Of a stretch of 64,000 bases of DNA, positions 35,774-44,491 are shown piece by piece. The stretch covers positions 186,001 through 250,000 of the forward strand of contig NZ_FNXY01000002.1 of assembly GCF_900108855.1 (NCBI RefSeq). The letters are read 5' to 3'. The notes under the pieces are model-generated. The model worked only from the letters and a program-made list of their open reading frames with translations, was not told where the DNA came from and did not search any database. The DNA comes from Dyadobacter koreensis (GTDB taxonomy: Bacteria; Bacteroidota; Bacteroidia; Cytophagales; Spirosomataceae). The position numbers and the translations under genes were made by a program. Every line of letters begins with the position of its first letter. Position 1 is the first letter of the stretch.

Positions 35774-35822
35774 ATAATTATTTTAATACTGATATAAAGA
35801 AACTGCCTGATAATAAATGCCG

Positions 35823-35830
35823 CAAAAGTA
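35823..35830 (-). promoter_or_regulatory. Probable -7 element of aspS
   Basis: On the minus strand TACTTTTG fits TAnnTTTG, 50 bases before the aspS start codon. No clear TTG is present at the expected -33 spacing. Confidence 0.45.
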
Positions 35831-35865
35831 CGTATTTTTACTAAATGTAACATGAAACGTTTTTT

Positions 35866-36786
35866 ATGAAATTATATAAATTCAGGTTCTTACTGCAAAA
35901 TTTTTTAGTATTCACAAGCTTTGTAATTTTTTGGAGTGCTTGCGGCGATCCTGAAGTGAATCCAGATACCGGAGAATCGATTGACTTTGAAACGGTTCCA
36001 CAGCAATTCCCTTTACAGCCCGGAATTATCGATGAGGCCTCAGGTTTGGCAAATAGTTTCTCCATGGATGGCTTCCTGTGGACTTTGCAGGACTCTGGCC
36101 GGCCCAACTCACTGTACTTGATCAGTAAGGACGGGAAATCCATTAAGGAATTCAATATACCGGGTTCCTCGAACCATGACTGGGAAGATTTGGCAAGTGG
36201 TCCCGGGCCTATTGATGGGGTTAAGTATTTGTATATCGGTGAAATCGGGAATAACAACCCTCCGATGACTTCAACCAATATCATCTACAGGGTTCCCGAG
36301 GTCAGTGCGATAAATGAGTCATTCAGCCAAAGCGGAATGGAAAAAATAACATTTAGTTATCCCGATGGCCCGCGTGACGCTGAAACGCTTTTATTGGATC
36401 CTATAACCAAAGACATTTTTGTCGTTTCAAAAGAAATGAATCAAGCGGGCTTATACCGACTTGCTTATCCTCAATCTACCTCAGGTACTGTGGTTGCCGA
36501 AAAGCTTGGCGTAATTCCTTCTGCTGTTTTTACAACAGGAGGAAGTATTTCAGTTAATGGCGGTGAAATATTGATAAGAAATTATACTTCTGCGTTTTAT
36601 TGGATAAGAGCTTCCGGCGAAACCGTAGGTCAGACTTTACTTAAATCACCAAAAAAACAGATGCTTCTTGCACCTGAACCCCAGGGAGAGGCAATTTGCT
36701 TCGATCGTGAAGCTAATGGTTTTTACACCCTCGGAGAAATTGGTCAGGCAACGAGTATTAATCTTAATTATTACAAAAGAAAATAA
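35866..36786 (+). CDS. Lipoprotein, probable beta-propeller-like, function unknown
   Basis: 306 residues. The N-terminus is a lipoprotein signal with lipobox-like FWSAC (Cys26). The body contains repeating aromatic and acidic strands (GFLWTLQDSGRPNSLYLIS, HDWEDLASGPG, YLYIGEIGNNN, IFVVSKEMNQAGLYRL) that look like propeller blades. I do not recognise a named family with confidence. It lies 11 bases before a CocE/NonD-type hydrolase and probably shares its transcript. An extracytoplasmic location is supported; activity is not. Confidence 0.75.
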   Translation: MKLYKFRFLLQNFLVFTSFVIFWSACGDPEVNPDTGESIDFETVPQQFPLQPGIIDEASGLANSFSMDGFLWTLQDSGRPNSLYLISKDGKSIKEFNIPGSSNHDWEDLASGPGPIDGVKYLYIGEIGNNNPPMTSTNIIYRVPEVSAINESFSQSGMEKITFSYPDGPRDAETLLLDPITKDIFVVSKEMNQAGLYRLAYPQSTSGTVVAEKLGVIPSAVFTTGGSISVNGGEILIRNYTSAFYWIRASGETVGQTLLKSPKKQMLLAPEPQGEAICFDREANGFYTLGEIGQATSINLNYYKRK

Positions 36787-36797
36787 GGGCCAATTTT

Positions 36798-38687
36798 ATG
36801 CGGATAAATTTATTGTTTTTAACTTTTCTATTGATATCTGGGACTCTGCATGCGCAGCAGGCACCGGCACAGGAAACCTTTGTAAAGGATAATTATTTAA
36901 AAAAGGAATTCGATATTCCGATGCGGGACGGTATAAAGCTGCACACAATTGTATATTCGCCAAAAGATGCGGCTGCATCAAACAAATATCCTTTTTTGAT
37001 GCAAAGAACTTGTTACAGCGTTGCGCCTTACGGTGATGACTTGTATCCGGCTCGTTTGGGGCCTAGTACCGCTCTTATGCATGAAAAATATATTTTTGTT
37101 TATCAGGATGTCAGGGGGCGGTACAAAAGTGAAGGCATCTGGACGAATATGACTCCGCATATTGATTCTAAGAAAAATAAAACGGACGTTGATGAAGCCT
37201 CTGATACATACGATACAATTGAATGGCTTCTGAAAAATATTCCTGATAATAATGGACGAGTAGGGCAATGGGGGATTTCCTATCCAGGTTTTTATACAAC
37301 TGCCAGTGCTTTGAGCAATCATCCGGCATTGAAAGCATCCTCGCCGCAAGCTCCGATTGCCGATTTTTTTCATGACGATTTTCACCATAACGGTGTTTTT
37401 ACACAAGGTTATTACCTGACATTTCCAGTTTTTGGCATTAAGCCCGACTCCCCAACTGACGCTTCATGGTTTACAAATGATTTCATCAAGCCTGAACCGG
37501 ATGGGTATACGTTTAATCTAAATCTGGGTCCGCTGAGGAATTTTGATAAATATTACTCCAAGAATTTTTTCTGGCAGGAAACTGTAAATCATCCAAATAA
37601 AGACGACTTCTGGAAAAAAAGAGATATACTTCCTCACCTTAAAGGCTTGAAACATGCATTTATGACAGTTGGCGGCTGGTTTGACGCAGAGGATCTTTAT
37701 GGTCCGTTAAATACCTATAAGACAATTGAGAAAAATAATCCGGGTATTTATAATACTCTGGTTGTTGGTCCATTTGGGCACGGGAGGTGGAGCAGAGAAA
37801 CCGGACATACTTTTCACAACGATATTTATTTCGGAGACAGTATTGCAACTTTTTACCAAAACAATATTGAAGGGAGATTTTTCGATCATTTTCTAAAAGG
37901 CCCGGGTGATGGCAAGACAGGCTTGCCGGAAGCTTATCTTTTTGATACGGGGAAAAAGGAGTGGAAGACATTTGATAAATGGCCTGCCGCCAGTGCAGAG
38001 AAGAAAAAACTATATTTTCAAACCAATGGTAAGTTAGGTTTTGATGCTCCCGCAAGTGTAAAATCATATTCGGAGTATGTGAGCGATCCGTTAAAACCGG
38101 TTCCATATACTACGAATTATAAGCAGATGTCTGGCTTTACTCCGTTTGAGTATATGTCAGAAGACCAGCGTTTTGCCTCGACGCGCCCCGATGTTCTGGT
38201 TTTTAAAACCGAAGTTTTGACTGAGGATTTAACTTTGGGTGGTGAAATAATGGCACAGTTGAAAATCAGTACTTCGGGTACAGACGCTGATTTTTTTGTG
38301 AAATTAATTGACGTCTATCCTGACGACGAGAAAAATAGTCCTTTTCAGCCGAATCCAAATGTTGTTATGGCGGGTTATCAGCAAATGGTAAGAAGCGAAA
38401 TTGTAAGGGCGCGTTTCCGTAATAGTCTTGAAAAGCCTGAACCGCTTGTTGCTGATAAACTGACGGATATTGGGTTTCGTTTGCAGGATGTGCTGCATAC
38501 TTTCAAGAAAGGCCATCGTATTATGGTGCAGGTTCAAAGCACGGTTTTTCCGTTATTTGACCGAAATCCTCAGAAATATGTAGACAACATTTACAAAGCG
38601 GAGGAAAAGGATTTTATAAAGGCGACGCAAAAAATCTATCACCAGCGAGGAGCAGAAAGCGGGCTTGTTGTTGACATACTAAAATAG
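36798..38687 (+). CDS. CocE/NonD-family hydrolase (X-Pro dipeptidyl-peptidase-like)
   Basis: 629 residues with a signal peptide (residues 1-19, ending LHAQ). The alpha/beta-hydrolase domain has YQDVRGRYKSEG and the nucleophile elbow GISYPGF with Ser161, and GPFGHGRWSR probably carries the catalytic His. The C-terminal part is the jelly-roll domain of the S15/CocE family (about residues 430-625). Members cleave ester or amide bonds, for example cephalosporin side chains (glutaryl-7-ACA acylase) or dipeptides. The natural substrate is unknown. It is exported, and its gene follows the lipoprotein gene closely. Confidence 0.88.
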   Translation: MRINLLFLTFLLISGTLHAQQAPAQETFVKDNYLKKEFDIPMRDGIKLHTIVYSPKDAAASNKYPFLMQRTCYSVAPYGDDLYPARLGPSTALMHEKYIFVYQDVRGRYKSEGIWTNMTPHIDSKKNKTDVDEASDTYDTIEWLLKNIPDNNGRVGQWGISYPGFYTTASALSNHPALKASSPQAPIADFFHDDFHHNGVFTQGYYLTFPVFGIKPDSPTDASWFTNDFIKPEPDGYTFNLNLGPLRNFDKYYSKNFFWQETVNHPNKDDFWKKRDILPHLKGLKHAFMTVGGWFDAEDLYGPLNTYKTIEKNNPGIYNTLVVGPFGHGRWSRETGHTFHNDIYFGDSIATFYQNNIEGRFFDHFLKGPGDGKTGLPEAYLFDTGKKEWKTFDKWPAASAEKKKLYFQTNGKLGFDAPASVKSYSEYVSDPLKPVPYTTNYKQMSGFTPFEYMSEDQRFASTRPDVLVFKTEVLTEDLTLGGEIMAQLKISTSGTDADFFVKLIDVYPDDEKNSPFQPNPNVVMAGYQQMVRSEIVRARFRNSLEKPEPLVADKLTDIGFRLQDVLHTFKKGHRIMVQVQSTVFPLFDRNPQKYVDNIYKAEEKDFIKATQKIYHQRGAESGLVVDILK

Positions 38688-38695
38688 GCAGATAC

Positions 38696-38723
38696 CGGGT
38701 GAAGAATTATCTTTTTTCACCCG
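38696..38723 (+). terminator. Terminator between the hydrolase and sensor kinase genes
   Basis: An 8-bp inverted repeat (cgggtgaa / ttcacccg) with a 12-base loop is followed by a run of T on the plus strand. It lies between two convergent genes. Confidence 0.7.
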
Positions 38724-38726
38724 TTT

Positions 38727-41099
38727 TTATGACTTCACAGTTTGATCAAGAATCTTACTCAATAATTGATCCGGATTAAAAGGCTTGGATACTATATCTG
38801 TCATTCCAATGCTGAACATGTCCTGTTTTACATCAGGAGCCAGACTTGCCGTCAATGCAATGATGGGAACAGTTTCTCCACGCTCACGTAATTGTTTCGT
38901 AGCCTGATAACCGTCCAATACCGGCATATGCAAATCCATCAGGACAATTTGATGGCGTGTCACGTCAAAATGATCAAGTGCTTCCTGGCCATTAACAGAT
39001 ACATCCGACTCCGCTCCCCATCTTCTCAAAAAACTCTGAACAACAAGAACGTTCATTCGATTGTCTTCTACAATAAGTACCCTTACGCCTTTAAGAGGTT
39101 TCTCATTAATATTTTCAGTTGATGTTTGCTGCTGTTTTTTATCTTCTTCCAGAATCGGGAAGGTCTGGACAAAATAAAAATCTGATCCTTTTCCTTCTTC
39201 ACTTTTAAGCTGTAATTCTGATCCCTGCAGTTCAAGCAGACGCTTGCTGATGGCGAGGCCTAATCCGGTTCCGCCGAAACCGCGTGTGGTGGAAGATTCA
39301 ATTTGAGTGAACTGATCGAAAATTAATTTCTGCTTTTCTTTCGCTATACCAATGCCCGTATCCTGCACGGAAATTTTCAGGGTAATCTCTTTTTCATGCT
39401 TATTCAAAATTGAAACCTCTAATCTGACCCAACCCTTGCTTGTAAATTTAATCGCATTCTGGACCAGATTACCAGTGATCTGCGAGATCCTTTTTGCATC
39501 ACCGGATATTTTGGCAGGCAATTCATTATCAAGTTTTAGCATCAGGTCAATACCCGTGTCTGTGGCTGACATTTTATAGGCGGATATAATATTTGAGGCA
39601 ATTTCTGCGATATTGAACGGTGCTTCGATAAATTGTATTTTTCCTTCCTCGATCGTGTTGAGATCTAGAATGTCATTGACGATTGTAAGTAAATTGTTGG
39701 CAGAAAAAAGAAGTACGTCGAGGTGCTGTTTTTGATCTGGCCTCGGCGCTTCCCTGATCATCAAATGTGTCATTCCGACCACAGCATTAAGCGGCGTCTT
39801 GATCTCATGGCTCATTGTGCTTAAAAACTCGCTTTTTACTTTCAGTCCCATTTCTGCGTCTGCTTTTGCTTTTTTCAGAGTGTAAGCGAAACGGAAGGAG
39901 AGGATCAGTGACTGGCAAAAGAAAAACCCGAGATAGCCAATGAACAGCGCTAATTTTTCAGGATAAGTGACGTCGTAATATGCAAGAATCAGCGCGATGA
40001 AAATTATAAAAATTGCTCCGGTGCTTATTAATGCATATGTTGCTCCGATACGCTTGTTCCTGTATGCCTTTATATAGATCCATGTAGCGAACAGGATATA
40101 AAATACCAATAATCCTATAAAGGGATTGATGAGTTTCGAAAATAAAATGGGTGGAGAAATCAAAGTAATAACAGCCAGCGCGAAGCAAATACCGGTCATT
40201 ACGAAAATGATTCTGTGGGGTGTGTCATCCCAATAAAGATTTCGGGTATAAAGGGCAAACATCGCCACAGCAAGAAAGAGCGATATGTATTCGCAATGAA
40301 TGGCAAGATGCCAGTCTAGCGATGGGAAAATGGAATGGATGGCATAATCGCCGGCGCCAATGATCCGGTAACTATAAAAAAAACAAAACAGAGCAAAATA
40401 GAGTGTAGCCTTATCCTGACGGCCCAGCAAATATAATCCTAAAAAATACAGACCGCCCATAACCATACAGCCGGTCAGCAGAAAATCGAATGCGTAATCC
40501 AGGTTACTGTCGGCTTGGAGCGAACTGAATGAGCCGATCTCAATTGATTTGGCGTTTCCTCCTTTTGAGTGGTGAAAATTCGCGATTTGTAATGCTAAAT
40601 GAAGTGTGTCAGCTGATGGAAATGGTTTTACCTGAGTCGACCAATAAGGCACAGTAGTTTCTTTACTGACGCCCGGAATACCATTGGATGCGATTAGTTT
40701 CCCATTCACATATAAGGTGTAGGCGCTATACATATCCCGGATATTGAAGGCAAGTTGCTGCTTTTCTCTCGGTAAAAGAATCATTAATTCATACGTCGCA
40801 AATCCTTGCGGAGGTAAAAATTTACCTTTCCAAAGTGTGTTACTCCAAAGTTGGGGGAATTTTGAAATTTCATGATAAGTTTCCTGAGATCCTGGCTTTT
40901 TTAATTGTTTCCAGTACAGCTTCCACTGTCCGTCGATTGGTATAGTGAAATTTTCCAGATCGATATTTCGAAGGTCCAGCACGCCGGCCTTAGCTACAGG
41001 TGTGGGGATAGGATTGGCCGCAATGCAAGGACGGGCAAAGAGAGCCACGTTCAGAACCAGTAAGATTAACGTCAGGTATGATACACAGTGCCGCGTCAT
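38727..41099 (-). CDS. Hybrid sensor histidine kinase/response regulator with 7TM-DISM sensor
   Basis: 790 residues. A signal peptide is followed by a periplasmic jelly-roll domain (about residues 35-190; 7TMR-DISMED2-like, as in FATYELMILLP and YTLYVNGKL). Seven membrane segments span about residues 205-405. The kinase has the H-box SHEIKTPLNAVVGM with His431, then N, G1 and G2 boxes (NLVQNAIKF, DTGIGI, GGTGLGLAIS). The C-terminal receiver domain has LIVEDN and the phospho-acceptor Asp722 in MDLHMP. The ligand is likely a small molecule or carbohydrate. No DNA-binding output domain or partner regulator is adjacent, so the target of the phosphorelay is unknown. Confidence 0.92.
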   Translation of the reverse strand: MTRHCVSYLTLILLVLNVALFARPCIAANPIPTPVAKAGVLDLRNIDLENFTIPIDGQWKLYWKQLKKPGSQETYHEISKFPQLWSNTLWKGKFLPPQGFATYELMILLPREKQQLAFNIRDMYSAYTLYVNGKLIASNGIPGVSKETTVPYWSTQVKPFPSADTLHLALQIANFHHSKGGNAKSIEIGSFSSLQADSNLDYAFDFLLTGCMVMGGLYFLGLYLLGRQDKATLYFALFCFFYSYRIIGAGDYAIHSIFPSLDWHLAIHCEYISLFLAVAMFALYTRNLYWDDTPHRIIFVMTGICFALAVITLISPPILFSKLINPFIGLLVFYILFATWIYIKAYRNKRIGATYALISTGAIFIIFIALILAYYDVTYPEKLALFIGYLGFFFCQSLILSFRFAYTLKKAKADAEMGLKVKSEFLSTMSHEIKTPLNAVVGMTHLMIREAPRPDQKQHLDVLLFSANNLLTIVNDILDLNTIEEGKIQFIEAPFNIAEIASNIISAYKMSATDTGIDLMLKLDNELPAKISGDAKRISQITGNLVQNAIKFTSKGWVRLEVSILNKHEKEITLKISVQDTGIGIAKEKQKLIFDQFTQIESSTTRGFGGTGLGLAISKRLLELQGSELQLKSEEGKGSDFYFVQTFPILEEDKKQQQTSTENINEKPLKGVRVLIVEDNRMNVLVVQSFLRRWGAESDVSVNGQEALDHFDVTRHQIVLMDLHMPVLDGYQATKQLRERGETVPIIALTASLAPDVKQDMFSIGMTDIVSKPFNPDQLLSKILDQTVKS

Positions 41100-41327
41100 T
41101 TTTTCATAAATAAGGGTTTGACCGGGAGAATGCTTGTATCGGGTTGTATGAAACTATATATTCCACGCAGTTATTAACTTCGTGAAGTAACTTTAATTCG
41201 ATTAAAATAATTAAAATGTGTTTTTTTACTTTAAGGTCGTATAAAACTTTAAATAAAACGAATTAATCTTATCAATTGGTAATACAAAGGGTATTCAGCT
41301 TGTTTAGATCATAATAAAACAAAATAT

Positions 41328-43439
41328 ATGAATTATAAATTTTTAGGAATGACTGCACTTACTGCGACCTTGATCGGTACTGATGGCTCCGCTCAGAAAA
41401 TAACCTATCCCAAAACAAATCAGGTTGAGCATATAGATGAATATCACGGAACAAAGGTTTCGGATCCTTATCACTGGCTTGAAGACGACCGTTCACAAGA
41501 AACAGCTGCCTGGGTGAAAGCCGAGAATGAAGTAACGTTCGGCTATCTGGATAAAATCCCTTTCAAAGGCAAGATTTTCACGGATTTGGAAAAAGCTTAC
41601 AATTATCCTAAATATTCTGCTCCTTCAAAAAAGGGAGATTATTTTTATTTTTACAAAAACGACGGTTTGCAAAATCAGGCTGTTTTGTATCGTCAAAAGG
41701 GCTTGAACGGAACTCCCGAAACCGTACTTGATCCCAATAAACTTTCGGCAGACGGTACAACCCGATTGACGGTTTTCGAACTTTCAAAAGATGGAAATCA
41801 TGCAGTTCTGGGTTTTTCAAAAGGCGGATCTGATTGGCAGGAATATCAGGTGATGGATATGAAAACCCTGAAAATGTTATCGGACAAAGTGGAATGGGTG
41901 AAAGTTTCAGGAGCTGCCTGGCAGGGCGACGGTTTTTATTACAGCAGTTATCCAAAACCGGAAGGAAGTGCTTTGGCTGCTAAAAATGAAAATCATCAGG
42001 TATTTTATCACAAAATCGGTACTGCGCAGTCAGCTGATAAATTAATATTTGAAGATCCGGCTAATGGCCAAAGATTTCATACGGTCAGCACGACCGAGGA
42101 CGAACAATTTGCAGCACTTTATGTGAGTGACCGCGGAAAAGGGAAAGATGGAAATGGCTTATGGGTTATGAAAAAAGGCGAAACGAAATTTACGCCGATC
42201 AAGGAAGAGATTACCGATTTCAGCTATAACATCATTGAAAATATCGACGGTGGATTTTTAGTAGAAACCAATGAAAATGCGCCCAATGGAAAAGTGATGG
42301 TTTATGAAAGTAAATCGAAAAGCTGGAAGACATTTTTACCGGAAAAACCAGAGCCTCTGCAAGGTGCCGGAACGGCGGGCGGGAAGGTTTTTGCTTCTTA
42401 TTCCAAGGATGTGACATCAAGAGTATATGTTTATGATTTGAAAGGAAAACTGGAAAACGAAGTGCAGTTGCCCGGGTTAGGAACGGTTGGCGGTTTCGGT
42501 GGTGAAAAAGAGGATACGTTTGTATTCTATACGTATACTTCTTTCAACTATCCGCCAACAATTTTTAGGTATGACATTGCTTCTCATAAAAGCTCCGTTT
42601 TTCGTGAGCCTGAAGTTTCCTTCAAGCCGGAGGATTATGAAACTAAGCAGGTTTTTTATCCAAGCAAGGACGGGACAAAGATTCCAGCCTTCATTACTTA
42701 TAAAAAAGGCTTGAAGCTGGACGGGATGAATCCAACGATTTTATACGGGTATGGTGGATTTAATATCAGCCTGACGCCCGCGTTCAGTCCTACTCGTATT
42801 CCGTTTTTAAATCAAGGTGGAATATTTGTTCAGGCTAATTTGAGAGGTGGAAGTGAGTATGGCGAAAAATGGCACGAGCAGGGAATGAAGTTAAAAAAGC
42901 AGAATGTTTTTGATGACTTTATCGCGGCGGCAGAGTTTCTGATCAAGGAAAAATATACCTCTGCGGAACGTTTAGCCATACAGGGTGGGTCCAACGGAGG
43001 TTTGCTCGTCGGCGCTGTGATGAACCAGCGGCCAGAATTATTTAAGGTTGCATTTCCGGCAGTTGGCGTGATGGACATGCTTCGTTTCCATAAATTTACG
43101 ATTGGCTGGAACTGGATTGCCGATTACGGAAGCAGCGACAATCCGGAAGAATTTAAAATGCTGTATGGATATTCTCCATTACATAATATCAAATCGGGGG
43201 TCAATTATCCGGCGACAATGGTCACCACAGCCGACCACGACGACCGGGTTGTTCCGGCGCATTCATTTAAGTATGCGGCTGAGCTTCAAGCAAAAGCGGG
43301 CCAATCTTCTACAAATCCACTTTTAATTCGCATTGACACAAATTCCGGACACGGAGCCAGCAATACTAAAAAGGCATTAGAAACCCAGGCGGATATTTAT
43401 GCTTTTATGTTTTATAATATGGGGTTGACCTGGAAGTAA
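41328..43439 (+). CDS. Prolyl oligopeptidase (family S9A)
   Basis: 703 residues. A short hydrophobic N-terminus may act as a signal peptide. The N-terminal propeller starts at DPYHWLEDDRSQE. The catalytic triad is visible: Ser555 in QGGSNGGLL, Asp638 in ADHDDRVVP and His675 in SGHGAS. YGYGGFNISLTP and ANLRGGSEYGEKWH are also characteristic. It cleaves short peptides after proline, probably in the periplasm. A terminator follows. Confidence 0.95.
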   Translation: MNYKFLGMTALTATLIGTDGSAQKITYPKTNQVEHIDEYHGTKVSDPYHWLEDDRSQETAAWVKAENEVTFGYLDKIPFKGKIFTDLEKAYNYPKYSAPSKKGDYFYFYKNDGLQNQAVLYRQKGLNGTPETVLDPNKLSADGTTRLTVFELSKDGNHAVLGFSKGGSDWQEYQVMDMKTLKMLSDKVEWVKVSGAAWQGDGFYYSSYPKPEGSALAAKNENHQVFYHKIGTAQSADKLIFEDPANGQRFHTVSTTEDEQFAALYVSDRGKGKDGNGLWVMKKGETKFTPIKEEITDFSYNIIENIDGGFLVETNENAPNGKVMVYESKSKSWKTFLPEKPEPLQGAGTAGGKVFASYSKDVTSRVYVYDLKGKLENEVQLPGLGTVGGFGGEKEDTFVFYTYTSFNYPPTIFRYDIASHKSSVFREPEVSFKPEDYETKQVFYPSKDGTKIPAFITYKKGLKLDGMNPTILYGYGGFNISLTPAFSPTRIPFLNQGGIFVQANLRGGSEYGEKWHEQGMKLKKQNVFDDFIAAAEFLIKEKYTSAERLAIQGGSNGGLLVGAVMNQRPELFKVAFPAVGVMDMLRFHKFTIGWNWIADYGSSDNPEEFKMLYGYSPLHNIKSGVNYPATMVTTADHDDRVVPAHSFKYAAELQAKAGQSSTNPLLIRIDTNSGHGASNTKKALETQADIYAFMFYNMGLTWK

Positions 43440-43530
43440 TGTGGTTTAATCATTAACATAAGTAACCGAAAATTAAGTTATCGATCGGTTCATTTGATTT
43501 ACTGATATTTTGTTTGAAATTTGAACGACT

Positions 43531-43562
43531 AAATCGGCAGTGGCATGTGTCACTGCCGATTT
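43531..43562 (+). terminator. Terminator after the prolyl oligopeptidase gene
   Basis: A perfect 12-bp inverted repeat (aaatcggcagtg / cactgccgattt) with an 8-base loop and a T-rich tail (ttcttttc), about 90 bases after the stop codon. Confidence 0.8.
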
Positions 43563-43677
43563 TTCTTTTCGACTTCTGTGAACAAGTTCTCTATAACATC
43601 CTGACAGAAATGATGCTGTTTCATTCTGCCGGATTTTTACTGCCTTTTATTTTTTGTTCACACTTACATTTAGCACT

Positions 43678-44255
43678 ATGAAACACTATTACTTAATTTT
43701 TGCCCTGCTGTTTTCCGTTACGGGTAGTTTTGCACAGACGTTGGAAGATGATCGGCTGGCTTTAATCACATTTTATCAATCGACCAATGGTGACGGTTGG
43801 ACGAATAAGACAGGGTGGAATCCATTGGGTACAACAAAGGCTTCCGGATCGAACGAAGTGTTGATGCGAAAACATTTGAAAATATAGGGTTTGTAGATGG
43901 GCTGGGGGATAATCTGGGGGATAAAACCTATACCTTTCTGGATGCAAAACCGTATTTCAAAAGTTATTACCGGCTCAAACAACTGGATTGGGACGGGAAA
44001 TCGGAATATTCGAGAATCATTACCGTGAAACAGGATAAAAATAACCTGAGCGTCTACCCGAATCCAGCAAACACTGAGTTTTTCGTTTCCGGATTGGATA
44101 GGGAGGAGGCCGTCGAAATCAGGAATTCCGAGGGCAGAATTGTGCTGAAACAGAAGGTAAATCCTGGGCAACCAGTTCGGACCGACAAACTATCAAATGG
44201 ACTTTATTTGATCAAAGTAGGGGAAGAAACGAGGAAAGTAGTCATTCAGAATTAG
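43678..44255 (+). pseudogene. Collapsed leucine-rich-repeat protein with T9SS sorting tail
   Basis: The first frame, from the ATG at 43678, encodes a signal peptide and the usual start of an extracellular leucine-rich-repeat protein (ALITFYQSTNGDGWTNKTGW), then unnatural sequence and a stop at 43885. A second frame is open from 43809 to 44255. It encodes the end of a secreted protein (GFRIERSVDAKTFENIGFV, LSVYPNPANTEFFVSG, a C-terminal LYLIKVGEETRKVVIQN), a type IX secretion sorting domain. The two parts are out of frame and the whole middle is missing. The likely cause is an internal deletion with frameshift. A programmed frameshift is unlikely because the repeat region is gone. Confidence 0.8.
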
Positions 44256-44279
44256 ACGGTAAAAAATACTTTTTCGCTG

Positions 44280-44313
44280 AACGGCCTGGGTAGATTTCTC
44301 TGCTCAGGCCGTT
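44280..44313 (+). terminator. Probable terminator after the pseudogene
   Basis: A 9-bp inverted repeat (aacggcctg / caggccgtt) with a 16-base loop is followed by ttt. It lies 24 bases after the sorting-domain stop codon. Confidence 0.6.
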
Positions 44314-44491
44314 TTAATTAAAAAATAACTTATTTATCTTATATTTTTTTAGTATGCAGGATACCACAGGACGGTACCCAAAGCGAAGTTTTCTAATCTT
44401 GTATCGTAATAAAAAGTCTAATAACCTGAATTATCCACCTGTTACTTTTAAGTGATTTTAACCAAAACGGGATTATAAAAAACAAAACAAT

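Noticed and set aside
43678..44255. Programmed ribosomal frameshift joining the two frames
   Set aside because: No slippery sequence or following structure was seen, and the leucine-rich-repeat body that should lie between the two parts is missing.
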